64,000 bases of DNA from Nesterenkonia ebinurensis (GTDB taxonomy: Bacteria; Actinomycetota; Actinomycetes; Actinomycetales; Micrococcaceae), in contig NZ_VWNF01000002.1 in assembly GCF_008711175.1 (NCBI RefSeq), forward strand, positions 33,767 through 97,766. Direction: 5' to 3'. This document shows positions 1-7,253 of this stretch, in pieces (position 1 is the first letter of the stretch; every line of letters starts with the position of its first letter). The translations under genes and the position numbers were made by a program. The notes under the pieces are model-generated. The model ran no database searches and had not been told where the DNA came from. It saw nothing but the letters and a program-made list of their open reading frames with translations.

Positions 1-1
1 G

Positions 2-415
2 GCCTCCACAGTGGAGTTCTTAGGCGATGAGAACGGCCAGGTGCGTGCCCTGAAGGTGGCTGAGACCCAGTACAACCAGGACGGCACCCGTACCCCCAAG
101 CCCGGCTCTGAGCGGGAGATCCCCGCAGACCTGGTGCTGCTGGCCCTGGGCTTCACCGGGGCCGAGCAGGAGACCCTCACCGAGCAGCTGGACGTGGCGT
201 TCACCTCCCGCGGGAACATGGACCGTGCCGAGGACTACCAGACCACTGCAGAAGGAGTCTTCAGCGTAGGCGATGCCGGCCGCGGCGCCTCCCTGGTGGT
301 CTGGGCAATCGCCGAGGGCCGGGCTGTGGCCGCCAAAGTGGATGAATACCTCGAAGGATCCACCCGGCTGCCCGCCCCGGTGGCACCCAGCGATCGTGCG
401 ATAAGCTTGAGCTGA
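2..415 (+). CDS. gltD: Glutamate synthase small subunit, C-terminal part (partial)
   Basis: This is the 3' end of a gene whose start lies before the window. The last 138 residues match the C-terminus of the NADPH-dependent small subunit of glutamate synthase. That subunit carries FAD and passes electrons from NADPH to the large subunit for glutamine-to-glutamate conversion. The visible motif is the second FAD-contact segment VFSVGDAGRGASLVVWAI, followed by a helix that closes the FAD site, and the earlier strand LVLLALGFTG. The stop TGA at 413-415 is directly followed by an inverted copy of an intergenic repeat. The family assignment is secure; the rest of the gene cannot be seen. Confidence 0.93.
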   Translation, partial: ASTVEFLGDENGQVRALKVAETQYNQDGTRTPKPGSEREIPADLVLLALGFTGAEQETLTEQLDVAFTSRGNMDRAEDYQTTAEGVFSVGDAGRGASLVVWAIAEGRAVAAKVDEYLEGSTRLPAPVAPSDRAISLS

Positions 416-530
416 TGAGGCGCAACGCGAAGCGGATGCGCCGATTTGAGGTGTGAAGCTCGGCGTAGGCCGAGCCAGAGGTGAGCGGGAGATATGCCCG
501 CCGCCGGAACCAGCGCCGCCGGCCCAAAGT
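416..530 (-). repeat. Intergenic repeat copy 1 (minus orientation)
   Basis: Read on the minus strand this spacer aligns with the repeat copies at 2115-2205 and 2320-2463. It shares GCTGG..CCGGCGGCGGG, then CCCGCTC-CCTCT, a CGGCC..GCCG arm pair, and CTTC-C-CCTCAA. The part closest to gltD (CGCCTCATC) also recurs beside the thiL stop codon at 63675. It fills the gltD-pyk gap and contains no gene. Confidence 0.6.
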
Positions 531-571
531 CGTGCCATGAATTTTCCACCCCACAACCAGTGAAGGTAGGC

Positions 572-2104
572 ATGAGACACGCCAAGATCGTCGCCACATT
601 CGGCCCCGCCACCGCAGGCTATGAGAAGACCCGCGAGCTCATCGAGGCTGGGGTGGACGTTGTCCGGGTCAACATGAGTCACGGCGACTACTCCGTTCAC
701 GAGGCCACCTACAGCACCGTGCGTGAGGTGGCCAAGGACATGCGCCGCGCAGTGGCCATCTTCGCAGACCTGCAGGGCCCCAAAATCCGGCTGGGCCGGT
801 TCACCGCAGGCCCGTACTACCTGGCCGTCGGCGATCGGTTCACCATCACCACCCGGGAGGTGGAAGGCACCCAGGAGATCTGCTCCACCACCCTGAAGAC
901 CCTCACCGCGGACGTCGAGGTGGGCGACACTCTGCTCATCGACGACGGCAAAGTCAGCCTCAAAGCCCTGGAAGTCACCGACACCGACGTGCTCACAGAG
1001 GTCGAGGTGCCAGGTGCGGTGTCCAATAACAAGGGCATCAACCTGCCTGGGGTGGCCGTTTCGGTACCGGCGCTGAGCGAGAAGGACCAAGAGGATCTGC
1101 GCTGGGCGCTGCGCACCGGCTTCGACATGATCGCCCTCTCCTTTGTCCGCGATGCCGCAGACATCGAAGTGGTGCACCGGATCATGGACGAAGAGGGCCG
1201 CCGGGTCCCAGTGATCGCCAAGATCGAGAAACCGCAGGCGGTGGACGCCCTGCAGGATGTCATCGACGCCTTCGACGCTGTGATGGTCGCCCGAGGCGAC
1301 CTGGGCGTGGAGCTTCCCCTCGAGGAGGTCCCGCTGGTGCAGAAGCGCGCTGTGGAGCTGGCCCGCCGCTGGGCTAAGCCGGTGATCGTGGCCACCCAGG
1401 TGCTGGAGTCCATGATTGACAACCCCCGGCCTACCCGGGCTGAGGCCTCCGACTGTGCTAACGCCGTGCTCGACGGTGCTGATGCCGTGATGCTCTCGGG
1501 GGAGACCTCGGTGGGCAAATACCCCACCGAAACAGTCAAGACCATGGCCTCGATCATCCAGGCCACCGAGGTCAAGGGCCTGGAGCGGATCCCCCAACTG
1601 GGCACTAAGCCCAAGACCCGCGGCGGGGCGATCACCCGGGCCGCCAATGAGGTCGCCGAGCAGCTGGAGGTGGAGTACCTGGCCACCTTCACCCGCTCCG
1701 GAGACTCCGCGCGCCGGCTCTCCCGGCTGCGCCCCAAGCAGCCCATCTTCGCCTTCACCCACGTGGAGCACACCCATCACATCCTCTGCCTGAGCTGGGG
1801 GGTGCAGCCGCGCTGGGTGGAGTTCGCCTCACACACCGACAAGATGACAGCCCAGGTGGACAAGCTGCTGCTGGAAGAGGGCATCGCCTCCGACGGCGAC
1901 CTGGTGGTCATCGCCGCCGGTTCACCCCCCGGACAGGCCGGCACCACCAATATGGTCAAGGTTCACCGGATCGGCGACCTGCCTGACGGCGGGGTCTCTG
2001 TCGAGGCTCTGGCCCGCGGCGAGGACCTGCCCATCAAGGAACCGGTGGGTCCCTGGCCCTCGGCCAGCGCCTCAAGTGCGGTCAGCGCCCACTCCGCGCT
2101 GTAG
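572..2104 (+). CDS. pyk: Pyruvate kinase
   Basis: Cytoplasmic glycolytic enzyme converting phosphoenolpyruvate and ADP to pyruvate and ATP. The 510-residue product starts MRHAKIVATFGPA, the usual N-terminus of the family. It shows the catalytic-barrel motif MVARGDLGVELPLEEV and the later SGETSVGKYP segment, followed by a C-terminal alpha/beta domain. I chose ATG 572 because GAAGG lies five bases upstream and homologues begin there; an upstream in-frame ATG at 494 would add 26 unrelated residues lying inside the repeat. The length is slightly above the common 470-500 because of an alanine/serine-rich tail. Repeat elements flank it on both sides. Confidence 0.96.
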   Translation: MRHAKIVATFGPATAGYEKTRELIEAGVDVVRVNMSHGDYSVHEATYSTVREVAKDMRRAVAIFADLQGPKIRLGRFTAGPYYLAVGDRFTITTREVEGTQEICSTTLKTLTADVEVGDTLLIDDGKVSLKALEVTDTDVLTEVEVPGAVSNNKGINLPGVAVSVPALSEKDQEDLRWALRTGFDMIALSFVRDAADIEVVHRIMDEEGRRVPVIAKIEKPQAVDALQDVIDAFDAVMVARGDLGVELPLEEVPLVQKRAVELARRWAKPVIVATQVLESMIDNPRPTRAEASDCANAVLDGADAVMLSGETSVGKYPTETVKTMASIIQATEVKGLERIPQLGTKPKTRGGAITRAANEVAEQLEVEYLATFTRSGDSARRLSRLRPKQPIFAFTHVEHTHHILCLSWGVQPRWVEFASHTDKMTAQVDKLLLEEGIASDGDLVVIAAGSPPGQAGTTNMVKVHRIGDLPDGGVSVEALARGEDLPIKEPVGPWPSASASSAVSAHSAL

Positions 2105-2114
2105 AACCGAGAGA

Positions 2115-2205
2115 CTGTGCTGGTCCCGGCCGCGGGTTCACACCCCCGGTGGTCGCTCGGCCGGCTTGCCCGGGCCTTCACGTCTGAAGTCGTCGCTGCG
2201 GCTGC
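2115..2205 (+). repeat. Intergenic repeat copy 2 (plus orientation)
   Basis: The spacer between pyk and tRNA-Leu carries GTGCTGGTCCCGGC, GCGGGTTCAC, CTCGGCCGGC and CTTCACGTCTGAAG. These blocks recur in the same order at 2320-2463, 17825-17990 and 18131-18215. CGGCCGGC and GCCCGGGCC give a hairpin-like core. The copy has no nested CTGAC-bounded module. Confidence 0.65.
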
Positions 2206-2213
2206 TCACCGGG

Positions 2214-2219
2214 TAGACT
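2214..2219 (+). promoter_or_regulatory. Candidate -10 element of tRNA-Leu
   Basis: TAGACT lies 17 bases before the mature 5' end of tRNA-Leu and fits an actinobacterial TANNNT -10 hexamer. No convincing -35 is visible, since that position falls in the end of the repeat copy. Confidence 0.35.
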
Positions 2220-2236
2220 TGGCCGGTGCCTGAAAG

Positions 2237-2319
2237 GCCCGCGTGGCGGAATGGTAGACGCAGCAGACTCAAAATCTGCCGACCGCAAGGTCGTGTGAGT
2301 TCGAATCTCACCGCGGGCA
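2237..2319 (+). tRNA. tRNA-Leu (anticodon CAA)
   Basis: The acceptor stem GCCCGCG pairs with CGCGGGC (2312-2318) and is followed by discriminator A. The anticodon loop is CTCAAAA, giving anticodon CAA, which reads UUG. A long variable arm (CGACCGCAAGGTCG) marks a class II tRNA, and the T-arm GTTCGAATC is canonical. The 3' CCA is not encoded. Repeat copies lie immediately on both sides. Confidence 0.96.
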
Positions 2320-2463
2320 CAGTGCTGGCCCCGGCGGCGGGTTCACGCCCCGCTCGCCTCTCGGCCGGCAGCAGCGGCGCCGGCCTTCGCGCCTCAAGCC
2401 GCTGCTCCCTGACGGGGCCCGCACAACCGCTTCGCGTGTGTTCGGGCCACCGACGTCAGGGGC
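2320..2463 (+). repeat. Intergenic repeat copy 3 with adjoining 51-bp module
   Basis: The copy starts at the last base of tRNA-Leu with GTGCTGGCCCCGGC, followed by GCGGGTTCACGCC, CTCTCGGCCGGC and CTTCGCGCCTCAAG. A distinct 51-bp unit follows at 2409-2459. It begins CTGACGGGGCCCGCACAA and ends CGACGTCAG, so its ends are inverted. Inside it GGCCCGCACA faces TGTGTTCGGGCC, predicting a long hairpin. The same unit occurs at 17863-17913 and 63725-63773. Confidence 0.65.
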
Positions 2464-2500
2464 CCTACTCCGCTCGCAGCTTAGGGGATCTCCAATACCA

Positions 2501-4597
2501 GTGACCGACCAGATAGACCTCTCCGATGCGGCGTTCATCGTCAGCCGTGAGCCCTCCGGGGCAGGTGAGCGTATCGAAGCGGTGGTGGCCGCAGGTGTTT
2601 CCGGAAAATGGTACGAGCGCGTCGTCGTGCTCTCCACAGTCGATGAGTCCGCCATCACCTGCAGCTGCCCGGACTCACCAGCCGATGCCGGTGCCGAGTG
2701 CGCCCACGCCCAGGCAGCACTGACAGCCGCCGGACTGGCCCTGCCTCCGCTGGGCCCCGGCCACCGCCGCGCTAAGGAAGCTCCACAGATCCAGATAGGC
2801 ACTGCAGAGGAGGGCTCGCTGAACATCGGTGCCTCCAGCGCCGAGGGCGATTGGTTCGACCTCCAGGTGAAAGTGAGCATCGAGGGCGAACAGGTCGACT
2901 TCGAGGAACTCTTCGCCGCCCTGGTACGTGACGAGCAGATATTTGTGCTTCCCTCCGGAACCTACTTTCCGCTGATCACCCCGGAGCTGGAGCAGCTGCG
3001 CCGGATCATCGGCGAAGCCCGTGAGCTCAACGACCCCCGGGGCCGGAGCCTGCGGATCAGCCGCTACCAGGTGGATCTGTGGGAGGAACTGAGCGGGCTG
3101 AACAACGTGCAGGCTAAGCGCGAGGCCTGGTGGCAGAACCTGGCCCAGCTCAGCGAGCAGGCACAGCTGGTGCACCTGGATCCTCCCGCACAGGTTCAGG
3201 CGGAGCTGCGCGACTACCAGCGCTACGGCTACAGCTGGCTGAGCTTCCTCTACGACCACAGCCTGGGCGGAGTGCTGGCCGATGACATGGGGCTGGGCAA
3301 GACCCTGCAGACCCTAGCGATGGTGCAGCGTGCCCGAACCGCCCCGGATCCGGAGCGCCCCGGTTCCCCATTCCTCATCGTGGCGCCGACTTCCGTAGTG
3401 GGCAACTGGGCAGCAGAGGCCGCCCGGTTCACCCCGGACCTTAGCATCACCACCATCAGCGCCACCCAAGCCCGCCGCGGAACCAGCCTCAGCGCTGAGG
3501 TGGCAGGTGCTGACATGGTGATCACCAGCTATTCGCTGTTCCGGATGGAGGCCGAGCAGTACCAGCAGCTGGACTGGTCAGGACTGATTCTGGACGAGGC
3601 GCAGATGATCAAGAACCACACCTCCCGGGGCTACCGTGCGGCCCGCGACCTCTCCGCCCCGTTCAAGCTGGCGGTGACCGGAACTCCTATGGAGAACAGC
3701 CTGCAGGAGCTGTGGGCCCTGTTCTCCATCACCTGTCCCGGCCTGCTCGGCGGCCGAGAACAGTTCAACCGGGTCTACCGCAATCCCATCGAGAAAGAAC
3801 AGCACGCTGCCCGGCTCGCCCAACTCAAGCGGCGGCTGAGCCCCTTCTTGCTGCGGCGGAAGAAGGAGGAGGTGGCAGCCGAGCTGCCGCCCAAACAGGA
3901 ACAGGTGCTCGAGCTTGAGCTGGACCCCGAGCACCGCCGGATCTACGACCGCAGACTGCAGCGGGAGCGGCTGAAGGTGCTGGGTCTGGTGGATAATATG
4001 GCCGCCAACAGGTTCGAGATCTTCCGCTCACTGACCCTGTTGAGACAGCTGGCCCTGGACTCCTCGCTCGTGGAGGAAGAATCTGCCCCCTCGGTCAAAC
4101 TTCAGGCACTGTCCTCGCTGTTGGGCGAAGTGGTCGGGGAGGGGCACCAGGTGCTGGTGCTCAGCCAGTTCACCCGGTTCCTGACCAAGGCGCGCCAGGC
4201 GGCGTCGTCCTCCGGCATCCCCAGCGCCTATCTGGATGGCTCCACCACTGACCGGGAGTCGGTGATCAGGCAGTTCCGCGCAGGTGCTGTGCCGGTCTTC
4301 TTCGTCTCCCTGAAAGCCGGGGGCTTCGGCCTGAACCTGGTGGAGGCCGACTACGTGGTGCTGCTGGACCCCTGGTGGAACCCAGCTGCGGAGGAGCAGG
4401 CCATCGACCGGACGCACCGGATCGGCCAGACCCGCCGCGTGATGGTCTACCGACTGGTGTCCAAGGACACCATCGAATCGAAGGTGATGACGCTGAAAGA
4501 GTCCAAACTGGAGCTGTTCAACCGGGTGCTCGACGGTGCCGGTGCGACCGACTCGGCCCAGCTGACCGCAGAGGATATCCGTGGGCTGCTGGAGTGA
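2501..4597 (+). CDS. SWIM zinc-finger SNF2-family helicase
   Basis: A 698-residue SF2 ATPase of the bacterial Swi2/Snf2 type, presumably acting on nucleoprotein complexes in the cytoplasm; the substrate is unknown. A SWIM zinc finger (CSC near residue 54, then a C-A-H pair near 68) sits at the N-terminus. The helicase core follows: Q-like region, Walker A DDMGLGKT near residue 261, DEAQ near 365, TGTPMENS, and the C-terminal helicase motifs LSQFTRF, FFVSLKAGGFGLNL and DPWWNPAAEEQAIDRTHRIGQ. I chose GTG 2501 because AGGGGA precedes it and the upstream extension is repeat-derived. Divergent spacing to pdtaR is 87 bases. The family is certain, the role is not. Confidence 0.9.
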   Translation: MTDQIDLSDAAFIVSREPSGAGERIEAVVAAGVSGKWYERVVVLSTVDESAITCSCPDSPADAGAECAHAQAALTAAGLALPPLGPGHRRAKEAPQIQIGTAEEGSLNIGASSAEGDWFDLQVKVSIEGEQVDFEELFAALVRDEQIFVLPSGTYFPLITPELEQLRRIIGEARELNDPRGRSLRISRYQVDLWEELSGLNNVQAKREAWWQNLAQLSEQAQLVHLDPPAQVQAELRDYQRYGYSWLSFLYDHSLGGVLADDMGLGKTLQTLAMVQRARTAPDPERPGSPFLIVAPTSVVGNWAAEAARFTPDLSITTISATQARRGTSLSAEVAGADMVITSYSLFRMEAEQYQQLDWSGLILDEAQMIKNHTSRGYRAARDLSAPFKLAVTGTPMENSLQELWALFSITCPGLLGGREQFNRVYRNPIEKEQHAARLAQLKRRLSPFLLRRKKEEVAAELPPKQEQVLELELDPEHRRIYDRRLQRERLKVLGLVDNMAANRFEIFRSLTLLRQLALDSSLVEEESAPSVKLQALSSLLGEVVGEGHQVLVLSQFTRFLTKARQAASSSGIPSAYLDGSTTDRESVIRQFRAGAVPVFFVSLKAGGFGLNLVEADYVVLLDPWWNPAAEEQAIDRTHRIGQTRRVMVYRLVSKDTIESKVMTLKESKLELFNRVLDGAGATDSAQLTAEDIRGLLE

Positions 4598-4609
4598 CCA
4601 GCGGCGCCG

Positions 4610-4658
4610 GTGACTGTAGGATCAGGGCGACTGATAATCCGCGGCGCAGCTGCGCCGC
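4610..4658 (+). promoter_or_regulatory. Promoter and palindrome upstream of pdtaR
   Basis: GTGACT (4610-4615) and GATAAT (4633-4638) form -35 and -10 elements with a 17-base spacer. The predicted start falls inside a perfect 18-bp palindrome, GCGGCGCAGCTGCGCCGC (4641-4658), which could be an operator or a 5' hairpin. Confidence 0.5.
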
Positions 4659-4684
4659 ACCCACGCAGCCTGATGAGGAGCCCT

Positions 4685-5308
4685 GTGAGCGAGGAGAACC
4701 TGGAAGCAGCCCATGACGCCTCCGGCAGCACTGCCGGTGAGCAGCGAAGGGTGCTGGTGGCCGAGGACGAAACCCTGATCCGCCTGGACATCGTCGAGAT
4801 CCTCACCGGCGCCGGCTACCAGGTGGTCGGTGAAGCCGAAAACGGCGAACGAGCCGTGGAGCTGGCCAGGGAGCACCAGCCCGACCTGGTGGTGATGGAT
4901 GTGAAGATGCCGGTGATGGACGGGATCACCGCGGCGAAGACCATCGCCGAGGAGAAGATCGCCCCGGTGGTCATGCTCACCGCCTTCTCCCAGCGCGACC
5001 TGGTCGAGTCAGCCCGTGAGGCCGGTGCGATGGCCTATGTGGTCAAGCCCTTCGGGGAGAACGATCTGGTCCCTGCCATTGAGGTGGCCGCCGCCCGGTT
5101 CGAAGAGCTGCGCGCCCTGGAGCAGGAAGTCTCATCCCTGGCCGAGAAGTTCGAGACCCGCAAACTGGTGGACCGGGCCAAGTCCCTGCTGATCTCCACG
5201 ATGGGACTCAGCGAGCCGGAGGCCTTCCGCTGGATCCAGAAGACCTCCATGGACCGCCGCCTGACCATGCGCGAAGTCGCCGAAACCGTGGTCGATCAGA
5301 TGGGCTGA
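4685..5308 (+). CDS. pdtaR: ANTAR-domain response regulator, PdtaR type
   Basis: A 207-residue cytoplasmic two-component regulator. The receiver domain (about residues 20-135) shows the acidic pair AEDE, phosphoacceptor D72 in VVMDVKMP, and K121 in VVKPFG. It is followed by a coiled linker and an ANTAR RNA-binding domain with the SLLISTMGLSEPEAFRWIQK signature and TMREVAE. ANTAR proteins act as antiterminators by binding paired RNA hairpins; the mycobacterial homologue is paired with the sensor kinase PdtaS. No kinase lies next to it here. GTG 4685 follows GAGGAG; an upstream in-frame start at 4610 is less likely because it lies at the promoter. Confidence 0.92.
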   Translation: MSEENLEAAHDASGSTAGEQRRVLVAEDETLIRLDIVEILTGAGYQVVGEAENGERAVELAREHQPDLVVMDVKMPVMDGITAAKTIAEEKIAPVVMLTAFSQRDLVESAREAGAMAYVVKPFGENDLVPAIEVAAARFEELRALEQEVSSLAEKFETRKLVDRAKSLLISTMGLSEPEAFRWIQKTSMDRRLTMREVAETVVDQMG

Positions 5309-5335
5309 GCGAGGCGGTCCCAGCCCCTCATACGT

Positions 5336-5403
5336 TGAGTGCGTGATCTGTGCAGCGGTTTGGCCGGTTTCACGCCCGAAAAACTGCACAAATCATGCAC
5401 TCA
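5336..5403. terminator. Long imperfect inverted repeat between convergent genes
   Basis: Arms of about 20 bases, beginning GAGTGCGTGATCTGTGCAG (5337-5355) and CTGCACAAATCATGCACTC (5384-5402), differ at two positions and enclose 28 bases. The structure lies between the convergent pdtaR and DUF1648 genes and could end transcription from both sides. A short A-run precedes the right arm. It may also be a palindromic repeat. Confidence 0.5.
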
Positions 5404-5412
5404 GCGGGAGTT

Positions 5413-6429
5413 TTAGCTCTGCCGGGCGCGAGCTGCCTTGGTGTTGAGCAGGGCAGCTGCGGTGGCGGCGTCGTCGACGGTGACCACCACCTTCCGGCCG
5501 CCCGAGCGGGAGACCACCAGCGCCTCGCCGCCGCGGATCACCACCCCGACGGTCCCGTCCGGCTCAGACAGCGAGCTGCGGATACCCCAGCCTCCGAACT
5601 CACCCATCGGGCTTTCTACCCGGCCGGCCTCGGCGCCTTCGACCTCGTCGGCCGGCACGTGCAGCTTCGGCCAGCCCAGTGCGCTGGAGGCGGTCAGCCC
5701 GCGCGAGTCCACCCGCACCCGCCAGGCGAACATCACCGCAGTCAAGGGCACCGGGAGCAGTGAGACCAGCAGGGTGAACCACGACTGGGCCCACCATGCC
5801 ATCGCGCCCATCAGCGAGAAATACACCACCGCTACTGCGGCGAACACGCTCAGGAACCTTCCTCCCGGGGTGAGGCCCTTGACCCACACCGCGCGCTCGT
5901 CCGGTGCCAGTTCAGCCTGCTCACCGGTGACCGGGCGATCGGAGGGCTGCCGCGGATCCGCCCCCGCCAACGTCGCGGCCAGAATTCCCCCGGCCAGCGC
6001 CACTGTCAGCACCATCAGGAGGCCCCACTCGCTGTACGCCGGAGCATCACCTTCGGGCAGGTCCAGCTGGTGGGCTAGGGGATCGACCATGATCCCGGCG
6101 AAGAGCAGTGACTGCCCGGTGGCCAGGCCCAGCACAATCCGCCGGATGAACCCGGTGCGCCCGGTGAACAGCGCGCATCCGGCTAATACCAGGGAGCTCA
6201 GCACCGCGAAGCTGCCGCTGATCCCGATCAGCTCCCACACCGAGCCGAGCCGGCTGGGCGTCCCCTCCGGCCCCCACTGCAGCACCACCTGGTCAGGCAG
6301 CCGCGGCAGCCAGCTGAGCAGCAGGGCAAACGCTCCAGCGGTGATGGCAAAGGGGACGACGACGCCCCACAGGACTCTGCGCCCACGGTAGGGGATAGGC
6401 GGCCTCAGCTCAGCAGCGCCAGCAGTCAT
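5413..6429 (-). CDS. DUF1648-domain membrane protein
   Basis: A 338-residue integral membrane protein. The N-terminal region carries the DUF1648 pattern ([20 protein letters not shown]) between two transmembrane segments. Further hydrophobic segments sit near residues 55-75, 90-110, 135-155, 190-210 and 215-230, followed by a soluble PH-like tail. Its start overlaps the end of the GntR regulator by four bases, so the pair is co-transcribed and translationally coupled. In this common arrangement the small GntR repressor controls the membrane protein. The transported or sensed substrate is unknown. Confidence 0.85.
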   Translation of the reverse strand: MTAGAAELRPPIPYRGRRVLWGVVVPFAITAGAFALLLSWLPRLPDQVVLQWGPEGTPSRLGSVWELIGISGSFAVLSSLVLAGCALFTGRTGFIRRIVLGLATGQSLLFAGIMVDPLAHQLDLPEGDAPAYSEWGLLMVLTVALAGGILAATLAGADPRQPSDRPVTGEQAELAPDERAVWVKGLTPGGRFLSVFAAVAVVYFSLMGAMAWWAQSWFTLLVSLLPVPLTAVMFAWRVRVDSRGLTASSALGWPKLHVPADEVEGAEAGRVESPMGEFGGWGIRSSLSEPDGTVGVVIRGGEALVVSRSGGRKVVVTVDDAATAAALLNTKAARARQS

Positions 6430-6788
6430 GCGGTCTCCTCCACAGGTTGTTCGATCATTGCGGCCACTGCATGGAGCGGAAGGCCGAGCTTGCGCGCCTC
6501 GGTGTGCACGGCAGCAACAGCCTGCTGCAGCTGCCGGTACTGTTGGGCCGACTGGGCGGTCACCACTGCTCCGCGGCCGCGGCGCAGCTCCACCAGGCCC
6601 TCATCGCGCAGGATCTGATAGGCGTGCAGCACGGTGTGCTGGTTGACCTCCAGGGACTCGGCCAGCTCGCGTGCGGCGGGCAGGCGCTCGCCGTCGGCCA
6701 GCTCCCCGGTCAGTACGGCACGGCGCACCTGGGCTGCCAGCTGTTCGAACAGCGGCCGCTGAGAGCTGGGGGCGATCCGGAAGAGCAT
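6426..6788 (-). CDS. GntR-family regulator, YtrA subfamily
   Basis: A 120-residue protein with an N-terminal winged helix ([19 protein letters not shown], then [22 protein letters not shown]) and only a short C-terminal helical tail. This is typical of YtrA-type GntR regulators that control membrane transporters. It is the first gene of a two-gene operon with the DUF1648 protein. The promoter directly abuts the start codon, so the mRNA is probably leaderless, and an inverted CTAGTT/AACTAG pair overlaps the promoter, suggesting autoregulation. Confidence 0.88.
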   Translation of the reverse strand: MLFRIAPSSQRPLFEQLAAQVRRAVLTGELADGERLPAARELAESLEVNQHTVLHAYQILRDEGLVELRRGRGAVVTAQSAQQYRQLQQAVAAVHTEARKLGLPLHAVAAMIEQPVEETA

Positions 6789-6792
6789 ACAC

Positions 6793-6824
6793 CTAGTTTA
6801 CTTGCTCTATTTGAACTAGAACAA
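6793..6824 (-). promoter_or_regulatory. Leaderless promoter and candidate GntR operator
   Basis: On the minus strand TTGTTC (6819-6824) and TAAACT (6795-6800) are separated by 18 bases. The hexamer ends six bases before the ATG at 6788. CTAGTT (6793-6798) and AACTAG (6814-6819) are inverted repeats 15 bases apart that cover the promoter. Confidence 0.6.
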
Positions 6825-6844
6825 TTGGTGATCGGGCTGACTGA

Positions 6845-7146
6845 GATTAGGCGGACGGCTTCGTGCACTTTCGCGTTTTTGGGTGGGGCTAGGCGGACCA
6901 CCGCGTGCACTTTCGCGTTTTCAGGTGCTTATTGGAATGTCTGCCCTTCATGAGGTGCAGACATTCCAATAAGCACCTGATTTTTGGGCCGGGCGGGGGT
7001 GGAAGGGTGGAGGGTGAATTGTGCGGTGCGTGGGGTCGGCAGATGCGTGGTGTGGCGTGGCGGCAGGCTGTTCGGGGCGTGGGGTTGAGAGATGCGCGGT
7101 GAGGCGTGGCGTCGTCGTGATGTGTTGTTCTAGCGCGCGCGAGCAC
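6845..7146. repeat. Repeat-rich non-coding spacer with long hairpin and G-tract region
   Basis: No gene is visible in this spacer. Two near-tandem copies of GTGCACTTTCGCGTTTT (about 6862 and 6904) lead into a perfect 24-bp inverted repeat (arms 6921-6944 and 6957-6980), which is followed by TTTTT and could act as a strong terminator. Next, 6986-7014 contains four or more runs of three to five G with short loops, a potential G-quadruplex. The plus strand then stays G/T-rich to about 7130. Confidence 0.65.
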
Positions 7147-7205
7147 TTGAACTTGTGACTCCAATCACACTATGATCGGGGTCAAGAACCTGGTAAACGT
7201 TTGCC
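7147..7205 (+). promoter_or_regulatory. Promoter and LacI-type operator of the xylanase gene
   Basis: TTGAAC (7147-7152) and TATGAT (7171-7176) are separated by 18 bases. Just downstream GGTAAACGTTTGCC (7192-7205) is a near-perfect palindrome matching the central AAACGTTT core of LacI-family operators. Its position after the predicted start suits repression relieved by a xylose or xylo-oligosaccharide signal. The regulator is not in the window. Confidence 0.7.
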
Positions 7206-7253
7206 CGGCTCGGCATGAACAGGCAACAGATCACTCGAACCGTGAGGGACACT

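Noticed and set aside
20..1780. Very long open frame antisense to gltD end and pyk
   Set aside because: It shadows pyk on the other strand, has a composition driven by GC-rich codons and shows no domain.
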